A stretch of DNA of 64,000 bases from Cadophora sp. MPI-SDFR-AT-0126. Its lineage: Eukaryota; Ascomycota; Leotiomycetes; Helotiales; Ploettnerulaceae. The position numbers and the translations under genes were made by a program. A model generated the notes under the pieces. That model was not told the origin of the DNA, ran no database searches, and saw only the letters and a program-made list of their open reading frames with translations. The DNA is taken from NCBI GenBank assembly GCA_020747065.1, contig JAGMVK010000005.1, positions 620,001 to 684,000 on the forward strand. The letters run 5' to 3'. Shown here in pieces: positions 1 through 10,658 of this stretch (the first letter of the stretch is position 1; the number at the start of each line of letters is the position of its first letter).

Positions 1-1352
1 CACTTCTCATGGCTGTAGCTAGGAACGTGCCCGGTGGAGACAGAAGTCTGAGAAATGGAGCGTGGGAAAGGAGTAAACTCGTTGGAACGGAGGTGGGAGG
101 CAAGACATTGGGAATTATTGGACTCGGGAAAGTCGGTTTGAAAGTCGCACGAATGGGTGTAGGTTTGGGCATGAAAGTCGTGGCAATGGATCCCTATGCT
201 TCTCCAGAGATAGCAGCTTCCGCATCCGTCAAACTTGTTGGCACATTAGGTGAACTACTACCAATCGTGGATTTCTTGACGATCCATACTCCGCTGATTG
301 CTTCGACACTTGATCTCATCAGCGCCGAGGAGTTCAAGACGATGAAGAAGACAGCTAAAATACTGAACGTAGCTCGTGGAGGAGTCTACAATGAGCAAGC
401 TCTCTTCGACGCCTTGGAAGCTGGTACCATTGCTGGCGCTGGCCTCGATGTCTTTACATCGGAGCCTCCCGCTCCAGGATCAGCAGCTGAAGCTCTCTGC
501 AGACATTCAAAGGTGGTGGCTACACCACATCTGGGCGCAAGTACAGTCGAAGCCCAAGAGAATGTCTCAATGGATGTCTGCGCGCAAGTTCTCTCCATCC
601 TGCAAGGCGGACTCCCAACTAGTGCCGTCAATGCACCGTTGATCCTGCCAGAAGAGTATAGGAAACTACAACCCTTCGTCCGTCTGGTCGAGAAAATGGG
701 CGGGCTATATACCCAGCATTACTCCCGCAAAGGTTCGGGCAGTGGGAGTGTAGGTGGGAAGACTTTCGAGCTCGTCTACGAAGGGGAGCTGGCAAGTATA
801 AGCAACACACGCCCACTGTTCGCAGCGCTTGTGAAAGGCCTCACATCCTCTATCTCGGACTCTGGCGGCCGAGACGTTAATATCGTCAATGCATCACTCA
901 TTGCGAAAGAGAAAGGCATCCGGATCAACGAGACGCACAACCGTGAGTCCAAAGACCTCGTCTACGCCTCCTTGGTAAAACTGCGCACCAGTGGAGCCGA
1001 AGGCCAGGTGATCGAGGGATATGTGAGCGGAAAGGGTATTTATATCAGTAGGCTCGATCGATTCAACACTTCTTTCGTGCCAGAGGGGACTCTGATAGTA
1101 TTGCATAATTATGATGAGCCCGGGAAGATCGGCGGTGTGGGTAATATTCTGGGCAGGGCTGGGATCAATATTCGATTTATGAGCGTAGCAGCTTTGGATG
1201 GACCGGCTGGTGAGGCTGGAGAGGAAGAGAAGAAGGGGAGTAATGAGGCTTTGATGATCCTTGGTATTGAAGGGCCGGCTGTTGGGAAGGAGGTTGAGAG
1301 TGAGTTGCGTGCACAAGGGGGTATTCTGGATGTTAGCGTGGTGCGTCTTTGA
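1..1352 (+). CDS. D-3-phosphoglycerate dehydrogenase, C-terminal part (5' end outside window)
   Basis: This is the first enzyme of the phosphorylated serine pathway, oxidising 3-phosphoglycerate to 3-phosphohydroxypyruvate with NAD in the cytosol. The reading frame is open from base 3 through the ATG at 9, and the residues before that ATG fit the family, so the real start lies left of the window. Visible in order are the Rossmann motif GLGKVG (about residue 37 counted from base 9), the catalytic region with NVARGG, the catalytic-histidine motif HLGAST, an intervening (ASB-type) domain, and a C-terminal ACT domain starting near LIVLHNYDEPGKIGGVG. An acidic, Lys-rich insertion (EAGEEEKKGSNE) sits inside the ACT domain, in a loop. 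The ACT domain suggests feedback control by serine, as is usual in the family. The visible part is one exon ending in TGA. The family call is secure; only the N terminus is missing. Confidence 0.95.
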   Translation, partial: LLMAVARNVPGGDRSLRNGAWERSKLVGTEVGGKTLGIIGLGKVGLKVARMGVGLGMKVVAMDPYASPEIAASASVKLVGTLGELLPIVDFLTIHTPLIASTLDLISAEEFKTMKKTAKILNVARGGVYNEQALFDALEAGTIAGAGLDVFTSEPPAPGSAAEALCRHSKVVATPHLGASTVEAQENVSMDVCAQVLSILQGGLPTSAVNAPLILPEEYRKLQPFVRLVEKMGGLYTQHYSRKGSGSGSVGGKTFELVYEGELASISNTRPLFAALVKGLTSSISDSGGRDVNIVNASLIAKEKGIRINETHNRESKDLVYASLVKLRTSGAEGQVIEGYVSGKGIYISRLDRFNTSFVPEGTLIVLHNYDEPGKIGGVGNILGRAGINIRFMSVAALDGPAGEAGEEEKKGSNEALMILGIEGPAVGKEVESELRAQGGILDVSVVRL

Positions 1353-2612
1353 GTTGAGTTGATTGGAACAGGTGAAGTATTCAAGAAACGATCGGGTTTC
1401 TAGTACGAGTACTATCTGATTGAGATACACATAAGGAAAGGAAATGAAGCAACCGCGGGGGTGGGGTTGGCGTTTTGGCAGTACATCGAGACAAGATCTG
1501 CACTCTGCAATAAAACTTGATAGATAGCACTCAGCTGCCAATCTTTCCATCTGTGACTTTGGTAAGGGAGCTTTGTAGTAGGCACAGCCTTCAATTGTAT
1601 AGAAAGACGCAGTCGGTGCATCACGGAATAACTTGCCCTTTTCTTCCAAAAATGGTACGTTCTGTATATAATGTGATAGAAGAGTTAGAATAACCTGCGA
1701 CTGTGATTTCCCCCAAAAGGTTCCTCAAGTCGTCGATGCTTTTGACCTGTTCAGAGACTACCCGGAGACTGTCCCTTACATTCGAGATCGTGGAAAGTTT
1801 TCCGTTAAGTTCTTGTACCTCTATTGCTTTCGCAGACTAATCTGTTATTAGACCGGGATACTATTCCAACTCCGGTTTTATAGCGTCAGAGCTGTGGTTG
1901 ATAGACGATTAAGGACGGTCTTTTATATTAGTCTTGGTAGTCCGGCGATAGGAAGGCTGTGACTAATATTTGTTGGATAGGACACTCGAGCTGGTACAGG
2001 AAAGCGTAAAAAACGAGTTTGTGAGGTGGCATATAGTAAGAATAGAAAATCAATTATAAGATGAAGATACTAAGATGTGGGATATTAAAGGCGATATTGC
2101 GGTTATTTTTGTATGCTATTTCAGAACGTGATGGAGCCTGATAAACGATTGGATAGTAGCAGGCAATATCCAAACCGTGAGTCATGGCAGGCAGGCAGAC
2201 CGGCCACAAGTTTTGGACCGGCATATGGAGGTACAGCGGTCAGCGTGTTTTGATTTGCTTAAGGGCCTATGCCTGTGACACGCACGCTGCATACTTGATG
2301 TATGCCATGCACACGGCATCTCCAATTCTTGAGACTCACTACTCACTTTGTTCTCGCTGTGTATCCAGCCTGGCGATATACTCCATTGTCTCAATTGGCC
2401 AAAGGACAACGATCGCGATACGACTGGTGAAATTTAGAGTCGGAGATGTGATCCCCAATCCTTTTCCTTTCCAACGTGCTCGAGGACATATAATGCGCTA
2501 TACACCCAGGACCAACTGTCAAAGCAATTACGAAGAATCCACCACCGCCTCAAATACGGCTTTACACATAAATTCATTTTCATCGCTCCACCCAATCGCT
2601 AGATTCCACAAA
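1353..2612. other. intergenic, AT-rich, no supported gene
   Basis: No frame here has family similarity or a plausible splice pattern. The stretch from about 1680 to 2110 is AT-rich with many TA dinucleotides and looks like old, mutated non-coding or repeat-derived DNA. I found no intact terminal repeats. Confidence 0.5.
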
Positions 2613-3127
2613 ATGGCCAAGATAAGATCATCATCCAGAGCTCCCGCTGTTAGGAAGGAGATGGCTCGCCTTTCGGCAAAGACTGAGTGGCTTGAAGATC
2701 GCTGGTGGCGGGAGTTCTTAGTAAGGGGCCTCGCAAACCTCTCTACCGATACCTAATTTCCCCCTCATTAGAACGAGCGTCGGCAATTCCTAGCACTGAA
2801 AGTAATATCTGCAAAACCGTCTGTAGCAGAGAAGCTCGATCTAGAAACGAGTCTCAAGGAATGGGTGAATAATTCCAAGGAGTGGTGGGGTGGAGCCAAT
2901 AGTTGGGCGGAAGACAGAACCCTTATTGAGTGGCACCTCAGCCAATATCTGCGAGCGAGAAAGGACGGAACTCCAGGCAAGAACAGACTCAGTATTAACG
3001 AAAACATGTTTAGTAACATAAAATTACAGATGCCCAACCAGAGGAAATCGCCCAGTCCCTTGCTAGTAGCCAGGTCGACCAGGGCGACAAGAACTCTGTG
3101 CCATTTGATCCGGTGAGGAATATTTGA
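2613..3127 (+). CDS. small hypothetical protein, three exons
   Basis: I do not recognise this protein. The model is exon 2613-2720, intron 2721-2771 (GTAAGG donor, ACCTAAT-like branch, TTAG acceptor), exon 2772-2976, intron 2977-3029 (a GC-AG intron with the strong donor context CAG/GCAAG), exon 3030-3127 ending in TGA. It gives about 136 residues, rich in Trp, Arg, Lys and Glu, for example WLEDRWWREFL across exon 1 and EWVNNSKEWWGG in exon 2. If intron 2 is not removed, the frame continues into a low-quality Ser/Arg-rich tail; removing it gives a more natural acidic tail (NAQPEEIAQSL-like, ending PFDPVRNI). There is no signal peptide or membrane segment. The gene lies alone in AT-rich DNA, so a decayed or orphan gene is possible. 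The splice structure is inferred, not proven. Confidence 0.4.
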
Positions 3128-4216
3128 TTAGAGAAGCGATGCACAATTGTCAACGTATTCTCACAATCATTCTGCATAGCCGATCATAATAGCATGGGTC
3201 CAGGTAAGAGTTAGGCCCGCGATAAGAGGTTGGGATGAGAAGTCAGTAGCTCAGCACAACAAGGCAGAGATGAAATGAGAAAGATGCGTGCTTACATACT
3301 TTGTCACACTGTACCGGAAAACCCTGTCCTTGGAGGCGACATTCTGCAATGATCTTGAGTTTATCTTCTTCAAATTCAAACTTATTCCCTATGGCAGTCT
3401 TGAACTTTGGGAAAGTGGTTACGTCCATGGTTTGATGCATGGTGAGATCGGGATCTTCGCAGTTTTACGCCTGAAGAAGTAGTTTCAGTTTAAATCCCGC
3501 GAAGCGAAGGTCCTGACGTGGAAGAGTATGGCTTCCTCTACCTGGCTACGCATTACGAGGCAGCATAGATATACCAGATTCATTTAAAAACGGCGCTCCT
3601 TCGAAGTATCTGGCTCGACTTTGACGAAAGTTAGTATAAGGAGGTGGTCGCACTGCGGCAAGCTACGACACAATGCCATCAATCAATTGATTTGTTCTTT
3701 GTATCTGCCATAGTAATGTATTACATTTAATATATACATATACACACAATTCTGTTACGCCTAAGATAGGGTACGAAAACCCTTAGGCAGCTATCGAAGA
3801 CCCCCTAAATATACACTAGAATTGTTTTCACTCGATAATAAGCCTTATAATTAAACTCGTCGCAATTTATTATTAATTCTTTATTTGTTGAACTATTACT
3901 AGAGTTGACTTCTTGCTTTAGATAGAAAAAGAGGCGAGTAGAAAGTTTTAAGTAAAAGGAATGCTATCGTAGGTGGCCACTCCCTGATCGACTTTGCGTT
4001 CTACCATTGCTCAGCTTAGCTTACCGTATCAAGTCCAACGATTGCACCTTGCTTCTAATATGTCAGGATTTAGGCGCACTAGGTATAAACACAGGTCGTG
4101 AATCTGCGCTCGCATATTCGCTTCTTCTGGTGGCGAGATTGACGAGCTGGTCCTGTTTCGCGGCCTGAGGCAAATTTAAAAGATTATGTATATTCAAATA
4201 AGCACAATCGGTGTAA
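3128..4216. other. intergenic, AT-rich
   Basis: No gene is supported. The part from about 3700 to 3960 is very AT-rich and holds the 80-bp nested inverted repeat described separately. Confidence 0.5.
3746..3825. repeat. 80-bp nested inverted repeat (MITE-like or mutated repeat remnant)
   Basis: The ends are ACAATTCT (3746-3753) and AGAATTGT (3818-3825), a perfect 8-bp inverted repeat. Inside is a second hairpin: CCTAAG (3760-3765) with CTTAGG (3782-3787), and the overlapping AGGGT (3768-3772) with ACCCT (3779-3783). No clear target-site duplication is visible. The TGTTACGCC just inside the left end resembles the 5' end of some fungal LTRs, so a degraded solo LTR is an alternative. Confidence 0.35.
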
Positions 4217-4316
4217 GGACAGATGGCCGAGCTGGTTATGGCGCCAGGTTAAGGTTTCCCTTAGCAACAATATCCTGGTCACGAAAGTGGCGTGGGTTCG
4301 AGTCCCACTCTGTTCA
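4217..4316 (+). tRNA. tRNA-Leu (anticodon AAG) with an 18-nt intron
   Basis: The sequence folds into a full class II tRNA. The acceptor stem is GGACAGA with TCTGTTC (one G-U pair), followed by discriminator A at 4316. The D-arm is GCC/GGC around 4226-4242. The anticodon stem CCAGG (4244-4248) pairs with CCTGG (4274-4278), with loop TT-AAG-G and the anticodon AAG at 4251-4253, read as CUU leucine. An 18-nt intron (4255-4272) interrupts the loop one base after the anticodon, the normal eukaryotic place. A long variable arm (CAC-GAAA-GTG) identifies a class II tRNA, and the T-arm is GTGGG-TTCGAGT-CCCAC. A T-rich tract follows and would act as the RNA polymerase III terminator. Confidence 0.95.
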
Positions 4317-4439
4317 ATTTAATTTTTGCGTTTTTTGTTGTCTGAATTGAAGAACAACTTTTGTCGTTTCGTGTAAATTTTTATTTATTTTTGCATCGAA
4401 GTGTGGGTGGTGGGATAATAAGGTTGATTGATCATCACA

Positions 4440-4468
4440 GACAGATAGCCGAGCTAGTTATAGCGCCA
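4440..4468 (+). repeat. tRNA-Leu 5' fragment with three TpG to TpA changes
   Basis: These 29 bases match bases 4218-4246 of the neighbouring tRNA-Leu at 26 of 29 positions. The three differences are all G to A and all turn TGG into TAG. Every TpG in the segment is changed and nothing else is. This is the strand-specific form of the repeat-induced point mutation (RIP) signature. The copy covers the acceptor 5' strand and D-arm only, so it cannot be a functional tRNA. Just downstream, 4471-4481 (ATAACCAGCTC) is the exact reverse complement of the unmutated D-arm sequence GAGCTGGTTAT. Confidence 0.6.
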
Positions 4469-4481
4469 ACATAACCAGCTC

Positions 4482-4848
4482 TGCCCCAGCTCCCTGGCCG
4501 AAACCATCTCCACTGAAAGTCAGTGGCCCGAACGGTGTTCATGTTTGACTTCGAGGTGGTATGTTTTTGCTCCAATCACTACCCAAAAAGATGTGGAATC
4601 GAGTTCAGGGGCACACTCATTGAAAATCATCCATTTGCACCTCATTGATCGCTTAAAACATACAGCTCACTATCATGTTTCAACTCAACATTTGTTGCCG
4701 TGACCTAGTTAGAGCATTGGAGACTGGTCAGGCGGATTGCGATTGTCTCTGGATTCGGAACACTTCATCTCTCCTCAGTTGAAAGTCAGGCTAAGTACCT
4801 ACTAGTTATTTCCATGTAGTCATTGCTCTCAAGCATGCTCCTCTCACC
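4482..4848. other. intergenic
   Basis: No gene or RNA is visible. This is the 3' side of the UNC-93-like gene, which is read toward it. Confidence 0.5.
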
Positions 4849-6666
4849 TCACACCGTGGCTTTCTTCTCGGTATTCGCCAGAACATACCCCTCCTTACCA
4901 TTTTCCTCGTCATCAAGGCCGGCTTCTCCTTTGACTTCTTCCACCGGAACGGGTATCTCATCAGTGCTGTGTTCTTGCACTTTGAAGAAAGCTACGTAGA
5001 AAGTGGTGCAGCAGGCGAAGGTTAAAATGAACCAGGTGCTGAAGTACATTCCCTTGTACGAGACTTTGAGACCATCCAGTCGCCAGACAATTGCAGCCGC
5101 GGCGGACTGAATTGACTTGTACCATCCTGAGTAATGTGAAAGTGTAGCCGAATTATTGGAAAGAGAACCCATGAGCCAGTAAGCATAGGCTTGGAATGCG
5201 CCATCATATAGAGCCCAAGCTATATACATCACGCAGTATCGAGCATATCGACTGGATTCGGTCCTGCAAGTTTGCTCATTAACTGTGAGACTTATTTAAA
5301 TTCCGGGCAGCTTACATGTCAATCAGTGGTTCAGGAACAACTCCTCTAGCCGAGTCTTTGACAAAAACATAGCCACCTCCCCAGACAGAGAGCGTCAAAA
5401 CTAAAAGAGATATGATGCCCACGCGCGCACGAAGAGCCCGGGTCGCATGTTTCGACTTGAATGGGAAATCGAGCATCGTACCCATGACCCACACCCCGAT
5501 CATGTTGAACAGGTTGGAGCAGAGGCCGTTGAATGACCGTGTTCGTAGAGTGAAGTTCGGAGCGTTGAAGTCGTTTCGCTCTACCAAGATATTAGTTTCT
5601 CCATTTCTCCATGGGTAGGAAACGTACGATATGTATAGAACCAGTTAGATGCCGCGAAGAATGGAAAGAGGCTCAGGAACCAGATGTTGTTTCTCATCGC
5701 TTTATACATTCCCTTCAATTCGGACCTTACGTTTGATTAGCATGGAAACCTTTGTCTTAGCGATCCTGCCGTGACTTACTGCCATGTTGGTGCTAGAGGC
5801 AGAACGACATAGGTACCATCCTCGCGAATGACTTGATCAGATGAAATCAATAAGAGGGGGATCAAACATCCACAAAGCATGATGACGATAAACGCAATGA
5901 AGCTTCCATCGTTGATGGTCCCGGCTTTGGAACTCCAATTCATAGCCAGCGGAAGGATAGAGCCAATCACACCGCCCATCTGAAAGATTGTCCAAAAGAC
6001 AGAGAAAGAACGACCCTTCATACGCTCTGTCGGATATCCCATGGTGACAGCCCCTTGAGCAGTCCAAAGCTAGACAAGATCAGCAGAAAGTCGGAGCCAC
6101 TAACCTAAAAATCCACGTACCATGGCAGCAGAAAGGCCTTCGATACATCCAGCTGCAACGATCCACCCAGTGGCTCTGTCTCCGATATGTGCCGTGAGAA
6201 AGTATGCCGATGACAAGCAAGCGTAGCCGAATCCTCCAAACATGAGGCATACTTTGATTCCGACCCTGTTGTAGATAGTACCACCGAAAAAGGCCAATGC
6301 GGCGAAAGCTAAGGAAGGGTTAGCGATAATTTCCACAAGTCCATATTTTCTCGAAAGTTACTAGAATAGATTGCGACATTGGCATTGGTAGATTGGTACG
6401 TGTTGAGCAGACCTCCTCCCCCGATTCCGCTGAGCGCACTGGACATTCCGCTAGAAAACGTGTCAATAAACAAAGCCTTGGCATATGCTCTTTCAAACTC
6501 ACACAGTTGCAAATGCAGTCAGTCCAACCATCACTACTTGAGCCATGGGAGTACGATATCGTGGAATTCGAACTCCAAGGATATGATAGTCGGTGTTGAG
6601 TAGGGATGCATGTCGAGCACCGCGTCCCTCATTGGAAATCGACACCATGTCTGGTGATGCAGCCAT
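4849..6666 (-). CDS. UNC-93-like major facilitator superfamily transporter
   Basis: This is a polytopic membrane protein of the UNC-93-like branch of the MFS (DUF895/Ascus development protein 3 relatives); the fungal substrate is not known. Exons on the minus strand are 6666-6503, 6450-6362, 6308-6121, 6069-5780, 5725-5628, 5580-5316 and 5263-4849. The frame closes at all six junctions to give 502 residues. The family-typical stretch GGGGLLNTYQSTNANVAIYS is split over two exons, followed by GGTIYNRVG and by MGYPTERMKGRSFSVFW. Repeated hydrophobic segments fit about 11-12 helices. The C-terminal tail (from about 455) is acidic and Lys-rich and should be cytosolic. The intron at 5726-5779 ends in TAAG rather than YAG. 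The gene is divergent from the DUF1479 gene across a 1.05-kb spacer. Confidence 0.9.
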
Positions 6667-7717
6667 GACATATGAGTGGGAGTATTAGCGAATAGCAAGA
6701 TTCTTGGAGATTGTAAGCTTTCGATCTGAGCGCCACAGTCTTATATGAAGCTCCCAAGGCTTTTCGAGGATGGGGTGCATGCGCTTCTATCATGGTTAGT
6801 TTCTCGACAAGGTGAACTGCAACGTTACGAAAGTTCAAACGTGTACCGATAACGATACCTGATATTGATATTGAGATAAGAGGAAGTGATCCGCACACAG
6901 GGTGCCCTCCTACAGGCTGACAGTAGCTTGTTTTGTCGAAGTATTGGTGGAGAGTGGGATGTGTTGCACTTGCTGCTCTGAATCGGGAGCGTGAGCACAC
7001 GAGTAAAGGTGCCCAGGATTAAAAATGGAGCATATTACAGATCGCTATCGGTCCTGTAGTTTTTGGACCAATAGAACGGCAGTCTATCCCATCGTCTTCT
7101 CGGATTGAAGATTCCAATTCTCATGATCATAGGCTTGGCGGATAGAACCTTGGGCAAGGACGAATTACTCAACCATGCATCTTTGGGTCGATCTCAGCAA
7201 ATTCGTGGGATGAAGATCTCAATGATGTTGGTGCGGCTGGAGAATTGAAATGATAATGCATGTGAGGGGGCGATTGAGCCATGTTCTGCCTACTATTTGT
7301 CTTGAAATCTCTGAGCTAGAGTACGTATGAAACTCCATTCCTGTTCGCAACAAGGGCCAAGCACGCTCCGTTTAGCGATGCAATGCCTACAGATCCAGCA
7401 CGCCAAAGCCTGAATGACACTGAAAATCAGGCACAGGCCTTCGCTAAATGAGGACACGGTTTTTATGTTCTGGTACCTTTGTGCCACTTCTACGCACCAG
7501 TCCCAAGACTCAATTTTTCAATTCCTTAAAAAAAATGTGACAATACAATGGCGAACGAGATACAATTCAAACGCTGCCTGTCACTTAGATTCGCTGTCAA
7601 CGACATGTCAGAACTCTATTGGCGGGCGAAATCAACCCCGCTTCATGAACTGTCAGCTTTCCTCTACAACCACAATTCCACTTCCCAATCTCCTCTGTAA
7701 CCTGATTCCACATCATA
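6667..7717. promoter_or_regulatory. divergent promoter region between the UNC-93-like and DUF1479 genes
   Basis: This 1.05-kb spacer holds no supportable gene and must carry the promoters of both divergent genes. I see no clear TATA box or repeated operator. Confidence 0.5.
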
Positions 7718-9380
7718 ATGGCGGCGGTTGAGAGACGCGCATCGGTGAGCTCCTTCGCGAGTACGAATCCAGAGAGACGACAATTCAATCGTATCAAGAA
7801 AGCTATTACCCCAGGCGATGTATGGGGTGATCTCGAAAGCGATTTTCCTAAGCCTCTGGACAAGCGCTTCATCGATGTCAAGAAACGACTTGTTGCTCCT
7901 GAAAACTATGCTGCTGTTCAAAAGAGTTGGGACCGACTTCAGATCGCATTGAAAGATAGGGCAGCCGAAATTGAGGCTGCTGGCCCCGGAGTAAGTCATC
8001 ACCTGGAAATCAAACATTCTACGTATGGGGGCGAGGCTGACATTGGAATCAGTATATCCCAACCATCGAATTCGCCTCCATTCAATCAGATGGAAAATTT
8101 CCAAAAGATTTAGCAGATCTCATCAGATCTAGAGGTTGCTGCGTCGTCCGTGGTGTCGTCAGTCGTGAGCAGGCACTCGGCTGGAAGGACAAGTTGATCG
8201 ACTATGTCAGACGTCACCCAGCTGTCGCTGGAACACCGCTGCCTGAAAAAGAACCGCAATGGTGGAAGGTGTATTGGACTCAGTCTCAACTTGAAGCTCG
8301 TAGTCATCCATCCGTCATCGCTTGTCAGACAGCAATGAGCAAACTGTTCTCGTGCAGTGAAGATGTAGAGGTCGATCTCAGCAGTCAAGCTATCTACGCT
8401 GATCGATTCAGAGTTCGATATCCAGGCGATTCCAGAAGTCTTCCAGCCCACTTGGATAATGGGTCAATCGAAAGATGGGAGGATGAAGAAAATAGTCAAA
8501 CATTCCGAGCAATCTGGGAGGGACGGTGGGAAGATTATGACGCTTGGTACGTACTGTACTGGGGAACCCTGTTGTTCTTCTACCTATCATTCTCTCGGAC
8601 TTGGAATTTTGACGAGAGACATTTCCAACTGGCAATTACTGATTCGCTATTTCGTATAGGAATATCGATCATCGTGCTGAAGCTGTCATTGACCTCTATG
8701 GAGGACCAGGTGCTTGTTCTGCTTTCAGAAGTCTTCAAGGGTGGTTGAGCTTGTCAGACAACGCACCTCGTCACGGAACCTTGGAGCTGTTGCCAGACAT
8801 CAAACTCTCCACTGCCTACATCCTGCTTCGCCCTTTCTTCGACCAAAATGGAAAGCTAGATATGACTTCAACATACTTCTATGGCGCAGATCCGGGGATG
8901 GGGCAGGTCTTAAAGAATTCTTGGCATCCGGGACTTTTAATGGACAAGACTATTGTCTCTGCCCCAAAAGCTGCGCCAGGAGATTATGTCTTCTGGCACT
9001 GCGATGTAAGTCTTGGCAGAACAGATTCTGGAGAAAGCTGACGGTATTTGAAGATGGTCCACAAAGTCGAAGAGATCCATGAAGGGACTTCGGACTCATC
9101 CGTCGCCTATATTCCGGTTGTTCCTCTCTGCACATACAACATCAGCAATCTGGTCGAGCAGCGAAAGGCTTTTATTGATGGCGTACCCCCACCGGATATG
9201 CCCTCCAAGCATGGCGAGGAAGAGGAGAAGCACCACGCTGACAGGGGTCGACCTGAAGATATTCTGACGATTGAGGGTAAACGGACTATGGGGCTCGAGC
9301 CATTCGATCTCAATGAACCAGGAATAACAGCAGGTCAAATCACGGTTCGTAGATTGGCGAATGAAGCCTTAGGATTTTAA
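7718..9380 (+). CDS. DUF1479 family protein, Fe(II)/2-oxoglutarate oxygenase-like
   Basis: Exons are 7718-7990, 8053-8546, 8660-9005 and 9054-9380, giving 479 residues in a continuous frame. The family (bacterial YbiU and fungal relatives) has a double-stranded beta-helix fold related to Fe(II)/2-oxoglutarate dioxygenases. The metal-ligand pattern can be seen: His224-x-Asp226 in PAHLDNG and a second histidine, His374, in CDMVHKV. The second motif is formed across the last intron (9006-9053), which supports the model. That intron ends in TGAAG, a non-YAG acceptor, after a good CTGAC branch site. There is no signal peptide, so the protein is probably cytosolic. The N-terminal 40 residues are basic and Ser-rich. 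Substrate and reaction are unknown. Confidence 0.88.
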
Positions 9381-10658
9381 GCTACGGAGTTACTTACTCA
9401 CTGTGCGCTACTTTGCAGAAAACACCATATGGGCGGGCAAGTCCATCAATCTACATGTTTTGTCAAAGAATTTGTACATTAAGAACTTCATATATCATTT
9501 GAGACGATCTTAATGGCGATACATATGTCCTTGCGGGACAGTGGCTAAGTGACGTAAAAAGTAGTTGTGATCTTTTCGGTATAATCTAAGCGAAGCTACT
9601 GTTTTAGCATTGTCTAATTCCGCACTTTTGTTTTTCTCTCAGACTAATCCCAAATCACATCATTCAACTAGTATACCACAAATCTTAGGACTGCGACGGA
9701 TCCGTCCCTATGAAATTATTTCCTAATCTGACCTTCGACCCAGGCGTCCCGCAACTATGGATATCGGGCGATCATGATCAGGAATCTGGGCTGGGTAAGA
9801 AAGACATCAAAACTCTGTTTCGTGCGGCACAGAACGGGTCCTGGGTTCGCCAGATTAGATGCAAACTTCAAGATTTGGTTGAGGAGAAATTATTTGTATA
9901 TTTTGACGTCGATGATTTTAATATTATTTCAATGTTACAAAAAGTGAAATGACACAATTTCGAAGTAATCTTCAATATGCATGTGAAGGCGTCTTGTTTT
10001 GCGAGATTTAGTGGCAAGATGAAACACCATTTGACTTTTTCAAATAGTACATGACACAGGATATGATGTTACTTGCCAGAACTGTCCCGTCATGAAGACG
10101 AAAGCGAGACAAAGAAATGATTTAAATAGATATGAAGTTGTGCAATGTGAAGTGCTGCTGGACTCGGCTAAAGGGAGCGATGGGGCAACTAGGAACGGAC
10201 AACAAAACTAGGTCCCGAAAAGCTCAATTAACGTAGAATACCTGATATTTCGAGGCAAACAAGTCGATGTGATGCTTAATTGACCCGAAAATAAGTAATA
10301 AACAAAGCAGGGGTCTTGTAAAGGGGCCGTTAGCGAGCGAGCCGCATCCTTTGGCGAGACGCCATGGAAGCAGGTCCCGCTGTACGTAAGCCTTGCACAA
10401 TGCAACAGCCAGATCTTGTCACATCACATCCAGCTGTTCGAGTCCTGCTCTCTGCTGCATATTCACGTACTGGTTTTATTCCAGCATAATTATCCGCGTA
10501 CACCATGTGTTCTTGGTGACCAACCCTATTGTCTGCCAGCCAGCCATGACATTCCAAAAGAATCGAAAGATTGAACCCCCTCGTGCCCTTTGACGACCTC
10601 AGCCTCGTTCGACCCTCCTTCTTATCGTACCTCGAAGTCGAAACCCTCGATCGAAATC
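9381..10658. other. intergenic; 5' region of the Ser-rich gene
   Basis: An 80-codon ATG frame at 9710-9952 has no recognisable features and is not called. The 3' part, from about 10340, probably carries the promoter and leader of the next gene; coding-like sequence from about 10590 reads into it without an ATG (see that gene). Confidence 0.45.

Noticed and set aside
2184..2612. Longer upstream reading of the small gene
   Set aside because: The upstream part has no coding character; the ATG at 2613 fits better.
9710..9952. 80-codon ATG frame
   Set aside because: No family features, no splice partners, ordinary AT-rich composition; probably chance.
10590..10658. Longer N terminus of the Ser-rich protein
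   Set aside because: The frame is open but begins with TTG after an in-frame stop; kept only as a note about a possible upstream exon.
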